From Neocallimastix lanati (nom. inval.) (lineage: Eukaryota; Neocallimastigomycota; Neocallimastigomycetes; Neocallimastigales; Neocallimastigaceae), in NCBI GenBank assembly GCA_016946835.1, contig JACVTC010000184.1:124001-188000 (forward strand): a DNA stretch of 64,000 bases. Reading direction: 5' to 3'. Shown here piece after piece: positions 1-12,600 of the stretch (the stretch's first letter is position 1; each line of letters begins with the position of its first letter). A program made the position numbers and the translations under genes. The notes under the pieces are model-generated. The model saw only the letters and a program-made list of their open reading frames with translations, searched no databases and had not been told where the DNA came from.

Positions 1-1308
1 CAAAATCAACAAGATGAAAATGCTTCAGTAACTACTGATACTACTAATACTACTACTACTTCTCCAGATACTGGTAATACCACTGCTTCAGAAACTACTG
101 AAACTAATACTGTTTCAGTTACCGATGACACCAACACGACAACAACTTCTGATAAAACTGAATCCGATGATTCTACGGTTGTTGCTCCTTCTGGTACTCA
201 ATTCGTTCATTCAGGAAATCCTTTTGCTGGACATGAATTCTTCATTAATCCTTATTACACCGCTGAAGTTGAGGCTGCCATCGCTGAAATTTCTGATTCT
301 GAACTTGCAGCTAAAGCTGAAAAAATGAAGGAATACTCTAATGCTATTTGGTTAGACTCTTTGAAAAATATGAATGATTGGTTAGAAAAGAATCTTAAGG
401 GTGCCCTTGCCCAACAAAGTTCTTCTGGAAAGACTGTGTTAACTGTTTTCGTTGTTTACGATTTACCAGGTCGTGATTGTCATGCTCTTGCTTCTAATGG
501 TGAACTTCTTGCTAATGAAAGCGATATGGAACGTTATAAGACAGAATATATTGATGTTATTGAAGGTCACTTAAAGACTTACAATTCTCAACCAGTTGTT
601 CTTATTATTGAACCTGATTCTCTTGCTAATATGGTTACTAATATTGAATCTACTCCAGCTTGTGCTGATTCCCAAACATACTATTTTGATGGTCATGCTT
701 ACTTAATTCAAAAGTTTGGTGTTCTTAAACATGTTGCTATGTATCTTGATATTGGTCACGCCTTCTGGTTAGGTTGGGATGATAATCGTGAAAAGGCTTC
801 TAAGGTTTACTCTGAAGTCATTGCTTCTGGTGCTCCAGGTGAAGTTCGTGGTTTCGCTGATAATGTTGCTAATTACACTCCATGGGAAGATCCATCCCTT
901 TCTCGTGGACCAGAGACTGAATGGAATCCATGTCCAGATGAAAAGAGATACTTAGAAGCTATGCACCAAGACTTTACTGCTGCTGGTATTAAATCTGTAT
1001 ACTTTGTTTCTGATACTTCACGTAATGGTAAGAAGACTGATCGTAAGCATCCAGGAGAATGGTGTAATCAAACTGGTGTTGGTATTGGTGCTAGACCAGA
1101 AGCTAGTCCAATTTCAGGAATGGAATATCTTGATGCTTTCTATTGGGTTAAGCCACTTGGTGAATCTGATGGTACTTCTGATGAATCTGCTGAACGTTAC
1201 GATGGATACTGTGGTCATGAAACTGCTATGAAACCTGCTCCAGAAGCCGGTCAATGGTTCCAAGCTCACTTCGAAGAAGGTATTAAAAATGCTAACCCAC
1301 CTCTTTAA
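1..1308 (+). CDS. GH6 family cellulase, 5' truncated by the window edge
   Basis: Secreted cellulase of glycoside hydrolase family 6, an inverting enzyme that cleaves beta-1,4-glucan chains. The frame is open from base 1: about 70 residues of Thr/Ser/Asp-rich linker, then the catalytic domain. Visible GH6 signatures are VVYDLPGRDC (the Asp at 475-477 is in the position of the family acid or pKa-modulating Asp), IIEPDSLANMVTN (Asp at 616-618) and LDAFYWVKP followed by GESDGTSD (Asp at 1132-1134). The stop is at 1306-1308 and no intron is seen. The signal peptide and any N-terminal dockerin or CBM lie outside the window; gut-fungal GH6 enzymes usually carry them there. Codons are clearly richer in G+C than the surrounding DNA. 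Family assignment is near certain; exo- versus endo-action cannot be decided here. Confidence 0.95.
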   Translation, partial: QNQQDENASVTTDTTNTTTTSPDTGNTTASETTETNTVSVTDDTNTTTTSDKTESDDSTVVAPSGTQFVHSGNPFAGHEFFINPYYTAEVEAAIAEISDSELAAKAEKMKEYSNAIWLDSLKNMNDWLEKNLKGALAQQSSSGKTVLTVFVVYDLPGRDCHALASNGELLANESDMERYKTEYIDVIEGHLKTYNSQPVVLIIEPDSLANMVTNIESTPACADSQTYYFDGHAYLIQKFGVLKHVAMYLDIGHAFWLGWDDNREKASKVYSEVIASGAPGEVRGFADNVANYTPWEDPSLSRGPETEWNPCPDEKRYLEAMHQDFTAAGIKSVYFVSDTSRNGKKTDRKHPGEWCNQTGVGIGARPEASPISGMEYLDAFYWVKPLGESDGTSDESAERYDGYCGHETAMKPAPEAGQWFQAHFEEGIKNANPPL

Positions 1309-2009
1309 GTAATCAATATTTAAATTACTTTGATAGTAATTTTACCATTTTCGTTTTTTTTAAGTAGTTATTAAAAAAAAAATTAATTTAAATAATATAA
1401 AAAATATGATGTAGAAATATACATATATTTTACTTTATTTTATCTTAGTAAATAGTTTTATATATAGTAATAAAGAATATTTAGATATTTTTTTTTTTTT
1501 TTTTGATATTTGATGTCACTGGATGACTAAGTATCGAAATGACCAAACTTATTTTTATAATATTATTTAAAAAATTTTATGTAAAAAAATTATTTGTAAA
1601 AAAATAATTATTTGTATAAATAAGTTATATATGAAATATTCTTTATATTTCTCTTTTTTCTTTTTATTATTATTAAAGTGATATATATAAATTTTTTATT
1701 AATAAATATATATTTTTTAAAATAAATATTTTTATTTTTATTATTTTTATATATAGAATAATGATAAAAAAGAATTTATTTTTTTTATTTTATTTTAAAT
1801 ATGTAATAAAATTAAAAAAAAAATATTATAATAAATAAAAATATAAATTATATTAGATCAAAAATTATTAAAATTATTAAAATTATTATATTTGTATCAA
1901 TGTAATAATATTAAATAAATATTTCTTATTTTTCTTAATATTTTTTATGATATACAAATTTGTTGTTGTAAATCATATATTATAATTTTTATTTTCTTAA
2001 TTTATATTT
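1309..2009. other. AT-rich intergenic DNA
   Basis: The 3' flank of the GH6 gene holds T/A tracts (for example a T run near 1490-1504) and no supported gene. A weak coding-like frame begins near 2010. Confidence 0.6.
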
Positions 2010-2645
2010 CTCATCAATACACATTTACTAACAGCATTGTTCATAATATAGAGCCTATAGTAAGTAATTTAATTTTTGATGATCTTTCTTATGGTTCAAG
2101 GGAGAGTTTTAGTGGATACCACACTATCTATTTTAAAGATGCTACTTTTTTGTTTTACTATTTTAGATATAACTTATTTTTATTTTTTTATTGCCATAAA
2201 TTTTCTATGATTAATTAAAATTTGTTTATTTTTAATTTTTATTATTTTTTTGCTTTTCTCACTGGATCTTTGCCTGTAAAGAATTGGAAATTTTCAGAAA
2301 TAAATCAATACTTTTTCAAGATGATCTCTTTTTGAACTTTGCAATGATAATTAAACAAAAATCCTTGGATGTGTCTTTAGATTCAGAAAAAGATTATTGA
2401 TAATAATATTTATTATTTTAAATTGAGTGCTCTTCTTGGCGGGTGTTCAATATATAAAAAAAATTAAACTTAATGATGTGGAACAAAGACAATTAGTTGA
2501 TGGTATTTTTAAACAAAGTTCGACTTTGTCGATTGTTCAGTATTTTATGGGGATTGCGGATTTTCTAACAAACGTAATACCATTAATTTGTCGATCTTTT
2601 AGATTGATGATGAAATGGTATTCCGTTGAATCTACGTTTTAGTTT
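2010..2645 (+). pseudogene. Decayed coding remnant of unknown protein, probably part of the LINE just downstream
   Basis: Three stretches of plausible protein sequence in different frames follow one another. One is about 2013-2215 (contains YGSRESFSGYHTIYFKDATF). The next is about 2263-2400 (contains ELEIFRNKSILFQDD, then three stops). The last is 2427-2642 (contains LNDVEQRQLVDGIFKQ). The composition differs from the random AT background and the blocks sit just upstream of the endonuclease reading frame on the same strand. I infer a frameshifted ORF1 or the upstream part of the same element; no domain is recognised. Confidence 0.35.
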
Positions 2646-2976
2646 ATGTATGATTATTTTTACAGAAAATTATTACATACACTGTGTTTTTTTTAATCCA
2701 TTAGAAAATCAAAAACTCAAAGATAAAGAAAAAAAAAAGAGGGTGAGATTATTCATTATAACAAAATATACAACTGTCTTATTTTTACTTAAATAATTAT
2801 CAATTACTGAAAAAAGAAAAAAACTTTATATTATTTTAATTTTTATAATTTTATCTATATCTATATTTTTATATTTTTTTTATATACTTTTTTATTTTAT
2901 ATTTATATATCTTAATTTTAGTATTTTAGCATATATTAGTTTCATTTTTTATCAATTTGTAATTTATAGTTCATTA

Positions 2977-4165
2977 TGAAAAAGATATTTCATCTGGGTT
3001 CTCGCTGTTATGGAACATCTATTGACAACACAAGGTTGATTTTATCCGTGGTATACACTCATGGACTAATGCTAAAATGAAGGAATTTATTCATTCTAAA
3101 TGCGAAAAATTCAAAGATAATATTTTGTCAGTAAAAAGAATTACTAAATTCAATGTTTGTCTCTTCATGATTAAAGTATACCTTCCAAATTTCAACCACG
3201 AAAAATTTAAAGAAGTATTTGAAAATGCACTATCAGGAGTTAAAATTTCATATCGTAGACCTTATGATTCTAAATGGAATCATAAGGTTTCTTTTCGGCA
3301 TTTAAAACAAAATTTAATATCTAATAACACATCCAATGGCACTAACTCTGTAAACCTCAGTTCAACTAATTTAGTATATATTATAAATGGCAATTATGAA
3401 CTCATTTCTCCCAATATTCCTAATCTTAATTCTCAAAATCCATTTTCACATTCCAACGCAGGAAAGTTTTCTTTTTGTCTTAGCTGGAATACCAACGGAA
3501 GGAATTTTGTGAAAAGAGATAGTATTGAGTATTACAACACAATATTTAAACCATTATTCTTATGTTTTCAGGAAACAGGTAATGGTACCAATGATGCTAG
3601 ATATCCATGTAAAGTAACGCTTCCCAACTATAAATATTTCCAGAAAAGAATAGATCCTACTACTTCAGGTTGCAGAGGTTTATATCTTGGATATCATGTC
3701 TCATGTCAAGCAGTACTTGAAGATAATTCCTATACTTATCTTGTTTCTTTAACAACATATAGTCTCTGGAATCACTCTAAGTGTTCTGTTGGTAATGTCT
3801 ATATTCCCACTAAGAAACACTCATTACAAGTCCGATATGCATTTTCAGAAATTTTCATATGGCTTCAGAATCACACTAATCATCCATCTATTCTTCTTGG
3901 AGACTTTAACATGAGTATCTCTGATTTACAAGATAAATTATCCAAAAGTAACCTTGATAACTGGTTTATTCTTCTGATTAATGGTTCACCTATTTCATGG
4001 ACGAGAGGTAGATATTCATCAGTTGATCATGAGTTAGTCAACTCTAGTATGCTGGATAAAATATCAACTGCTTATTTTGTTTATTTTCTTTCTGTATCTG
4101 ATCATAAATCTCTTGTAGTTTATTTCAAGAAAACTACCACAGATGAATTAATTTTGTTACCATAA
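2977..4165 (+). pseudogene. Endonuclease/exonuclease/phosphatase (EEP) domain of a LINE
   Basis: The EEP domain nicks target DNA to prime reverse transcription in LINEs. The longest intact frame runs 3077-4165. Coding sequence starts upstream at an ATG at about 2976 (KIFHLGSRCYGTS) and shifts frame near 3030, so the gene is broken. EEP signatures in order: LSWNTNG near 3480 (N-terminal Asn), FQETG near 3570 (metal-binding Glu), LLGDFNMS near 3897 (Asp-x-Asn) and SDHKSLVV near 4099 (catalytic His). The first about 110 residues are unrecognised. The Gly/Thr/Asn spacing and the downstream RT-like blocks argue for a LINE rather than a host DNase. Confidence 0.7.
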
Positions 4166-4176
4166 AAAAAAAATTT

Positions 4177-4900
4177 TTGTTTGATAGGATAGGTATAAAT
4201 GTCTTAAACAAAAGGAAAAAAATATGTTATCACAATAAATTTGAGATTCTTTGTGAAGAAATAGGAAATGAAGAACTTTCAATAAATTGTGTAATTGAAA
4301 AGTTCATTAACACAACTAATTCCATTGCTAAGGATTTATCGATTATATCTTCAACAGAAATCAGAAAAACGATGCTTAGAATGTCATGAAAAAATTATTG
4401 TCTTCAAAAGATAAAACATATTAAATACAAACAAATTAAGGGTTATATTTCTGAAAATGATTCCAATGAATTTGCTAAAATAGTTGACTCGTATAACAGA
4501 CTATGTGAATCAATTCATAAAAAAATGTAACAAATTTAGAAAAAAAAAAGTATTTATATTGGATTAAAATTAGATGTTCGTTAGCTCTTAAAAATGAAAG
4601 TAGGAAAGCATGGAAATGGGTAAAAAAGAATGCAAAAATAAATAATCAATCTTTCACAGTCTCTCATCCTATTAAAAACAATAATAATATATTTGTTTCT
4701 TCTACAAGTGAAAAAATTAAAAGCTTGGAATTCTCATTATAAATTCTTAGAGTCGAATTCTTTAGGTCATACCCTTTCTATAGATTACTGGAAAGATTTT
4801 GATGCACTTAGGAATTTAAGAACTCCAAGGTAACAAGAATAGGAAATTAACTAAGGTATTAGTGATGAAGAAATTAGCAAGGCAATCTCATCTACCCGGG
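4177..4900 (+). pseudogene. Linker and N-terminal RT region of the LINE, with stops and frameshifts
   Basis: The region downstream of the EEP domain keeps readable blocks: 4177-4386 (DRIGINVLNKRKKICYHNKF), then after a stop KNYCLQKIKHIKYKQIKGYI, then CSLALKNESRKAWKWVKKN (about 4576-4635), LSIDYWKDFDALRNLRTPR (about 4779-4830) and ISDEEISKAISST (about 4857-4895). Stops and frame changes separate them. The Trp-rich and DEEI blocks are typical of the stretch between endonuclease and reverse transcriptase in LINE ORF2 proteins. Confidence 0.55.
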
Positions 4901-6895
4901 TCTTTTATTATTTAAATTATTTTTATCGTTATCATTATTGCTTAAATTATTATTATTTAGGTTATTATTGTCAATTAAATTATTTTTTATTTGAGTTAGT
5001 ATGGATGTTTTGACTGTTATTAAAAGCATTATTATTTGTATCATTATTATTGCTTGAATTATTATTATTATAATCATAATTATTGTTATTTTTAAAAATA
5101 TTACTATTATTATCATAATTATATAAAATATTATTATTATTTAAATTGTTATTATTAAATAAATTATTATTATTCAAATCATCATCATCATCATTATTAT
5201 ATTTATTATTATTCATATCGCTATAAATATTATTATTCATATAATCATTATTATTTAAAAGATTTTTTAATTGTAAATCATTCGTAATACCATTAGAATT
5301 ATTACTTTCCCCCTGAATTAATAAATTCTTAAATTCGATAATAGAGTCAATGTATTTATTACAAAAGAAAGTAGTATTAATAGTATCAGGCATATCTTCT
5401 AAAAAATAAATATCTCCGGCCGTAACAATAGAATTAATGGAAAATCTCTAAAATTTTATAACCAAGAGAATCACTTGCACAACCAAGGAAAATACCAGGT
5501 TTAGAATTGCTTTTCAAATTTATTGAATTTATGGTTATTATAAAAGAAGGCTTTACAACCAAAAACTTTAAGATGTGCAATATCAACAGGTTCGTTGAAA
5601 AATAATTCATTAGGAATTTTATTTTCAATACTCTGATGCGGGTTAATATTATACAAATAAGCAGCGCATAAAATAGTGGAATCCTAGAATTTGAGAGGAA
5701 GTTTAGTAGAATTCAGTAAAGTCGTTGCATAATTGTTTAAAGCTTGGTTTAAGCGTTCAGCACGACAATTTTGCTGAGGATTATCTGGAGTAGAATGAAT
5801 AAAATTAATACCTTTAGATTCCATAAATCTAATTAAATTTTTATTAATGTATTCTCTATCATGATCAGATTTAACATTAATAATTTTGAAAGGAGTAATG
5901 TTAGAAATAATGCGATAAAATTTAATAAAAGTACCAGGAACATCAAATTTATTTTTAATAAGAAAAACCCAACATTTTCTGGAAAAATCATCAAGAAAAG
6001 TGACATAGTAGTGAAATCGTTAAAAGAATTTTCTAATTTTCCTACAACATTGGTGTGAACTAATTCCATTGGTTATTGAAATTTATTAAAAAGAATTATA
6101 AAAAGGTGTCTTTTATATAATTCATTAATTAAATCATTAAAATTATTAAAACTGTATATAGGAGGTGAATTAATGCCAATTTTATCTAGTTTAATAGATT
6201 AATATAAAAATTTTATTTCTTCATCCATTGATTTTTTATTTAAAATTTCACACTCAGTTTGATATTGTTCAAAAAAATTATTTAATTCATTGATATACTG
6301 AATATATATTATTAATTTTTAAATTTTTGATTTTTTTGTTCTAAGATATTTAATAATGCATGTTCAGATTGATAGCAGCGCTTTTTCAATCTTTGCATCA
6401 TTTGATAGGCAGTTCTACATCTTCAAAGGTAATTTTGATTAAATTTATTCAGGCTATTAATTATTATTGACTGGACTGCATTATCATCTTTTTATTTGTT
6501 TTCTTTTCATAATTTTAATATCAGTTTATTTGTCAATAAAAATATCTAAATCATTGGCAAATGAAATGTCTTGTTAATGTTTCATATCAATCATGGAAAT
6601 TTTCTTTTGACATTTCAAAATATTTTATATTAAAAACAGATTTTGATGTATTACTATAATATTTATTAATTTTATTAATGATGATATTTTTATTATTATT
6701 AGGATTATTAGGATTTTTAGGATTATCATCAACATTAAACAAATCAGAATCGTTTGTAACATCATCATTTTCAGAATCATCACGTGTAATTGGGGAAATA
6801 GTTCCATTTTCCTAACTATTAGTTGGAGTTGATGAACTAGAGTTCTCTTCAATTGCTTTTTTATTATTTTTTCTCTTAGGTATTATGATGAACAT
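4892..6895 (-). pseudogene. Decayed Ty1/copia polyprotein fragment (integrase region)
   Basis: Read on the minus strand from an ATG at 6893-6895, the order is: an acidic Asn-rich leader, a degraded stretch (about 6600-6310), then NKKSMDEEIKFLY and INSPPIYSFNNFNDLINEL (about 6250-6110), then integrase core pieces DDFSRKCWVFLIKN, NVKSDHDREYINKNLI and FIHSTPDNPQQNCRAERLNQ (about 6020-5740), NINPHQSIENKIPNELFF and LKVFGCKAF, then KPGIFLGCASDSLGYKI (about 5510-5440), then an Asn-rich linker (5393-4980). DNPQQN...AER and KPGIFLG are copia-integrase hallmarks. Frameshifts near 6030-5960 and 5580 and in-frame stops break it. RT and RNase H are absent, and no LTR was identified. Confidence 0.7.
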
Positions 6896-7554
6896 AAAAT
6901 AAAATAAAATAAAAATTAAATATTATTTATTAAAATTTAATAATATTATAAAATGGTTTTTTTAAAAAAAAAAAAGTTAAGTCTCTCATCATTGAGACTC
7001 TTAATCTGTTAAGGATTCACACAGATTGTGGTTTACACACACACTGTATCTATATTATTATATATTTACTTATTTATTAATTGTTATTTCATATTTTATA
7101 ATAAAAGAACTCAATTATTTAATATTATACATTAATTAATTAATTATTCAATCTATTACATACATTAGATCATTAATACACTTTATAATATCTTAATGTA
7201 CATTACTTAACAACTTTTATTATATTCAAATAGAAAAAATAAAAAAAAGCAAATAAGTAATTTAAAATATAATTCATAATGTACTTCTTAATTTAAGTTT
7301 TATAATTATATTTTAAATTATATCTTAATTTAATTTAATATATATGTATTTATTATATTCAAATATGTGAATATTTTAAAATAATTATGAATTTAAGTTT
7401 AATATTATTACATAAGTACATTAAATCAGTCAAACAGAAGGAAATATACTTTACATTAATATTAAAAGAAAAGGTAATTTTATATTTTAATAAATGAAAA
7501 GTGTGTAGAGTAATATTTTATTAATAATTAATTTAATTTAAAAATTCTTGATAT
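6896..7554. other. AT-rich intergenic DNA with a short hairpin
   Basis: No gene is supported. A small inverted repeat (TTAAGTCTC, loop, GAGACT) lies at about 6975-7003, followed by an ACACACAC stretch near 7034-7044. It could be the outer edge of the copia remnant, but there is no matching second copy. Confidence 0.4.
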
Positions 7555-7790
7555 ATTATAAATCTAACTAATATAAAATTTTGTTATTATGATTTGGTGT
7601 AGGTCTAACTTGCAACGAAATTTTACAATCATGATTATTAAAAGATATTGCTTTTTTTCTAAATTATTAGTTATATATCTTTTTGAATTATTATTTTCAG
7701 TTTTCATTTTGTTCTGATCAGCATTTTTAATTGAGTTATTATTCTTATTTTAAAGGGTATCAACATTTAATTTTCTTCCTGGATTTAATA
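7555..7790 (-). pseudogene. Possible C-terminal coding remnant, unknown protein
   Basis: On the minus strand a protein-like run is readable: NPGRKLNVDTL, a stop, then NKNNNSIKNADQNKMKTEN, NSKRYITNNLEKK, and after a shift FNNHDCKISLQVRPTPNHNN before a stop. Composition (N, K, T with C, D, R, P) is more protein-like than the AT background. There is no recognisable family and there is one stop plus one frame change, so this is at best a gene relic. Confidence 0.2.
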
Positions 7791-7964
7791 CAACAAAAAA
7801 ATTAAGTAATTTTATTAAGTTATAGTAATATATTAAAAGTTTTCATTCATATTAAAATAGATTTTTTTTTTAAAAAAAAAAAAAAAATTATTATTATAAT
7901 AACATAATATAAAAATATAATAACAGTATGTAATAAATATTATTTGGAGTGGGGCATTTCACCA

Positions 7965-8291
7965 AGTTGCATTTCGCCAAGCGGCGTATTATTATAATGA
8001 TGCATTTGAAAATTATTATGAATAAATAAATAAAATATTATTAATATTGATGCTATTTAAATATTAAAAAAAAATAAATAAATATTAATATTGATATTAT
8101 TTATTTTCTCAAAGTAAATATTTAAATATTAAAAAAAAAATAAATTATATTAAAATAATATTGATTATTAAATAAATATTTTAAATATATTTTTTATAAT
8201 TAAATATTGAAAATAATAAGTTACATTTCACAATATGGTGTATTAGTAAATATTTGCATTTTAATGATACGCCACTTGGCGAAATGCAACT
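7965..8291. mobile_element. MITE-like element with about 29-bp terminal inverted repeats
   Basis: The left end (7965-7993, beginning AGTTGCATTTCGCCAAG) and right end (8263-8291, ending CTTGGCGAAATGCAACT) match as inverted repeats at 27 of 29 positions. The roughly 330-bp element has no coding capacity. Diverged copies of the terminal motif occur just outside the left end (GGGGCATTTCACCAAG, 7951-7966) and inside the right end (about 8219-8245, GTTACATTTCACAATATGG). No target duplication is clear. The structure fits a non-autonomous DNA transposon; the superfamily is unknown. Confidence 0.6.
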
Positions 8292-8999
8292 CTCTCATAT
8301 TAATTGGAAAAACAAAAAATCTAAATTTATAAAATCTACTTTATTTTACTAATAAATATTATTATGCATTATTTTAATTTATATATATTCATATAATTAT
8401 AATCTATCTTTTTCTTTTTTTCTAGTGAAATTATTTTACTAAATAAAATAAAATTAATTAAATATATATATATATATATAAATTAATTTAATTTAATATT
8501 TTATTATTAAATATTAAATAATTATAAAAATAAAATAAAATAAAAATATAGTATTGAAGATATTATAATAATGAAAATATTAATATAAAGAATGAAATTA
8601 TGTATATTAAAAAATTATCAATTAAAACATGGATTTAATATCAGTATGATAGAGAGAAGGTAATCCATTATTTGATTATGCCATTAAAGCTGAAAATCAT
8701 AACATCAGTAATGTATTTAATAAAAAATTAAATATAAATTTTATGAAAAATTTATATATATTTGAAATATAAATATAATAATTATTAATATAGAATATTT
8801 TACATAAAAAAAAAAAAAAAAACATTAAATAGAGTTAATAGTTTTAATTAGTTTATATATATTTATATATATATATATTTTTTTTTGAATTTATTTTATT
8901 TACTTTATATATTTGAATAATTTTTGCATGGCTACATGATTAAATTAGTATATAGTTATATAAATATTATATATTTATAACAATAAATTGAGTTGATTT
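8292..8999. other. AT-rich intergenic DNA
   Basis: Contains an (AT)n stretch at about 8463-8481, an A-run at 8805-8822 and another TA-repeat near 8858-8878. No gene or RNA is supported. Confidence 0.6.
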
Positions 9000-9620
9000 A
9001 AGCCCTTTGATCCAATAAATATTTTGTAATTCTATAGCTACCAATGGAGAGAGAATAGGTTAATAGGGTTTTCCCTTCATCATCCACACTACTAATATTA
9101 AACATGATTGATTGACATTTTTAATAATTCAAACATATTAATATATATGAAACCATTTACTTGGTATTTTTAATACCAAACTTTCTAAAAATTTAACATG
9201 ATTATTGAAATAAGATATACTTAAATTAGTGTCATCTCCTCGGTCCAATAAAAATTTTATTTCTTCTTCATTTAGATTCTCAAAAAAATAAGTTAATATT
9301 ATTTTTTCTATTAACATTAAAGCCATAATCAATTAAAATGATTAACCTTTGCTTTTGAAAAAAGCAAAGTTTAATATTGCTTTTCCATTTTTATATTTTC
9401 TATTAACATTAAAACCATTATTAATTTAGATGATTAATAAATTCTATGAATTATTATTATCATTAAATAATAAATTTAAATTATTAATATATTCTTTATC
9501 AGAAGTTGGTTTTAATATGTTTCTAATAAATCATACTTTGATTTATCACCTTTTATTATTTGATGTAATAATAATTCTTTATCCATATCACTGTTATCAT
9601 CAAGAAAACAAAGGTTAGAT
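9000..9620 (-). pseudogene. Ankyrin-repeat protein pseudogene
   Basis: Minus-strand translation gives ankyrin-repeat pieces in shifting frames: INNGFNVNRKYKNGKAILNF and LIDYGFNVNRKNN (about 9430-9300, the LIxxGxxVNxK turn motif), ENLNEEEIKFLLDRGDDTN (about 9280-9220) and VDDEGKTLLTYSLSIGSYRI followed by KYLLDQRA (about 9090-8999, the DxxGxTxL and YLL helix pattern). Upstream, LDDNSDMDKELLLHQIIKGD is readable near 9600-9540. Stops and frameshifts interrupt it. Ankyrin arrays are protein-interaction scaffolds; the partner is unknown. Confidence 0.6.
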
Positions 9621-12600
9621 AAAATCTAACACATCATTCACATCATCAATTAATAACTACAATAAATTTGTACATGAAAAGAGGGTGATTAGTCATACAA
9701 TAAAAAAGATAACTACTAATACATGAAAATAAAAATTCAGAGCAAATAGAAATAACTTTATAGTTAATACAAGAAGTCAAAGAATACAAGAGAAGAAATT
9801 ACTACATGAAAAAGAAAATTAAGATACAAATAACGTTGTAAAACATTTCAGAATAAATACTACTATAGTTATTAATTTTTCGATTCATTAAAATCATCAG
9901 ATATTTTAATAAAATTTATTAAAATATCCAAAAGTCAATTTCAACTCTATTAATGATATGGAAATGATATTGTATTATAATTAGGCGAAGGCCATCATCA
10001 AGAAAATAATAAAGATGTCTAATAAAAAAAATTGCAATGTACAATGTAAATAACTATTATATTAATAATATTTGGAGATATAAAATTTTTAAAAATAAAT
10101 TGATAATTATTTTTTTTTTCCAAAAAATTGAAACATTTTATTTTAATTATAAATTATTTTTCCTAAAATAGAGTATAAATATTATATAGTTGATCATTTT
10201 TTTTTTAATATTCTTTTTATTTTTTATTTAATTGACATTAATATTAAGTAGAATTCCATTTTGTTTTATACGTCATTATACAAATGAACTTTAAATAATA
10301 TTAAATATACATTGTGTAATATTGAATGATAAATTATTGAAATAACTCCGTTCCATATTCCTTTTTTAGGAGGAAAAAATTATTAATTATTTTATTGTAT
10401 ACTGAATTTAATTAATTAATTATTTATTAGACTTTTTAAATACTATTATTTTTTTACTTAAAAAAAAAAAAAAAAAAAAAAAAAATAAAAAAATAAAAAA
10501 ATAAAATAAAATATAATATAATAAAATAAAAAAATTTAAAAAAAAAAAATTTAATAAAATACATTTTTTTTATATTTTATAAAATACAAACTTTTTAAAA
10601 TTATCCATATAATATTATGATAATATTATCAACCAACTATTTAGAATAAGAAGTAAGAAGTAAAAGAAAATAAATGTATAACAGATTATAATAAAGTAAA
10701 TATTAATACAAACTTATAAAAAAGTTATAAATCTTTTATTAAATTTAAATTCTTTCAATTTTACAAACTTAATATATCTTATTTAATACATTTCATTGAT
10801 ATTTATTTCTTTTTCTGAATAAATTAATAATATATAAACTTATTTATCTTGTATATAATTATTTCATTTACAAAACAAATAAATTTTATTAATTATTAAA
10901 AATATAAAATTTTGTTAAAACTGTTTAATTACACTTTTTTATTTATTTTGATTCTAATTTATTTCGAAAAAATTCTCATTTATTATAAATTTATTATATT
11001 AATATTATAATATCAATAATTAATATATTACTATTATATTTGTTTTATTTAAACTATTTTTAATTAAACAAAAATAAAATAAAAAAATAAAATAAAATAA
11101 AATAAAATAAAATAAAATAAATTATAAAGAAGTTTTAATTTATTTTATAAATAGAATTAACTTTTGAAAAATTTAAAATTTAATAATTTTAAATTTTTAA
11201 AGTGGAAATAAATTTTTGTATTATTTAAAATTATTATAAGTTGAATAAAATTCTTGTTAGGCTAAATGACTAATTTTTTAGATTTATGTCATTTAATTTA
11301 GTAATACTCATATTTATCCTTTGTGTGACGTCACATTAATTTATATAAAGATATCTTTATTTTTTACAAATATATATAATATATTTATAAAATACAATAT
11401 TAAAAATAATATATTTAATAAATATATTAAATTGTAAATAACAATCAATAGAGAAAATTAATATAAATTATTTATATATAAAAAATATTGATATTAAACT
11501 TATTTTTATATAAAATAATGGTAAAAAAATTTATGCAAAAACATAAATTTATTTTATCATGTTATCTATTTATCACGTGTCTTTTTGTCATGTTATTTTC
11601 ATAACTAACAAATTTGTTTTCACGTGTAGGCTTTTATTAATGTTTTTTTTTTTTTTTATCAATTGTCCTTTAGACACAACTGTGGTATAGATGCTATACC
11701 TATATTATAATTTTTAAGATTTTTTTTAATTCTTAATAAGATTTAAATATTATAATTACTAATTTACAAGGTTTAATGTTTTTTTTTTTTTTTAATAAAT
11801 AAATAATTTTTAATTTAAATTATTAAAGTACAAAAATAGTTTTTTTTTTCTCTTTTTTTATTTTTTCTATTTAATTTAAATTTTAAGCTATTTTATCTTT
11901 TAATGTTTTTATTTTTTTTAGTTTATTAAATTTTAAATTTTTTTATCTTTCAATATTTTTATTTCATGGTTTAAAGCTTAAATCAAATTTTTTTTTCTTT
12001 CTTCTTTATTTATAACTCTTTACTACAACTATTTTCATTTTCAATTTCATTATTATAGTTATTATTAATTTTTTTTATTATTAATTATTAAAATTTTTGA
12101 ATTTTATATTATTATCAATAAAAACTATCATTATTTTTAATGATTTATAAAAATTTAATTATTATTATAAATTTATTTAAATGTATATAAAGTAATCATT
12201 TAAATGTATATAAAGTAATCATTTTTAAAAGAATTAATATTTTTTTCTATTATGAATTAATTATAAATGTTATAGTATAGCTATATCATATAGTATTGTT
12301 AAACACATAATATAAAATAAAAATGAACTTTTACAATTATTTAAACTAAATTAAAGGAGGATGACTTCTTTTAACCGGACTAATGTATTAAACATTAATA
12401 TACATTTAAATAAATTTATAATAATAATTAAATTTTTATAAATCATTTATTAGTATAGAAATATAAAATATAAAATAAATTTTAACAATTTACAAAAGTA
12501 TTTTTGAAAAATAAAAATAAAAACCAAAATTACAAAAATAAAAATAAAAGACTTATATTAATTTTGTGAAACATTAATTTAAATAAAGATATCTTCATAT

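Larger units (their letters stand above)
2010..4900 (+). mobile_element. Broken LINE-type (non-LTR) retrotransposon
   Basis: The order of the remains is that of a LINE ORF: an AP-endonuclease-like domain (3077-4165), a basic region with the usual KAWKWVKKN-like block near 4600-4640, and an ISDEEISKAISST block at about 4855-4895, which in LINE polyproteins lies just before the RT fingers. Sequence homologous to the RT catalytic core is absent. At about 4890-4900 the LINE stops abruptly against a copia remnant in opposite orientation. No poly(A) tail or target duplication could be assigned. Confidence 0.65.

Noticed and set aside
6310-6600. Separate gene upstream of the copia integrase
   Set aside because: Too many stops in every frame; treated as part of the decayed copia polyprotein.
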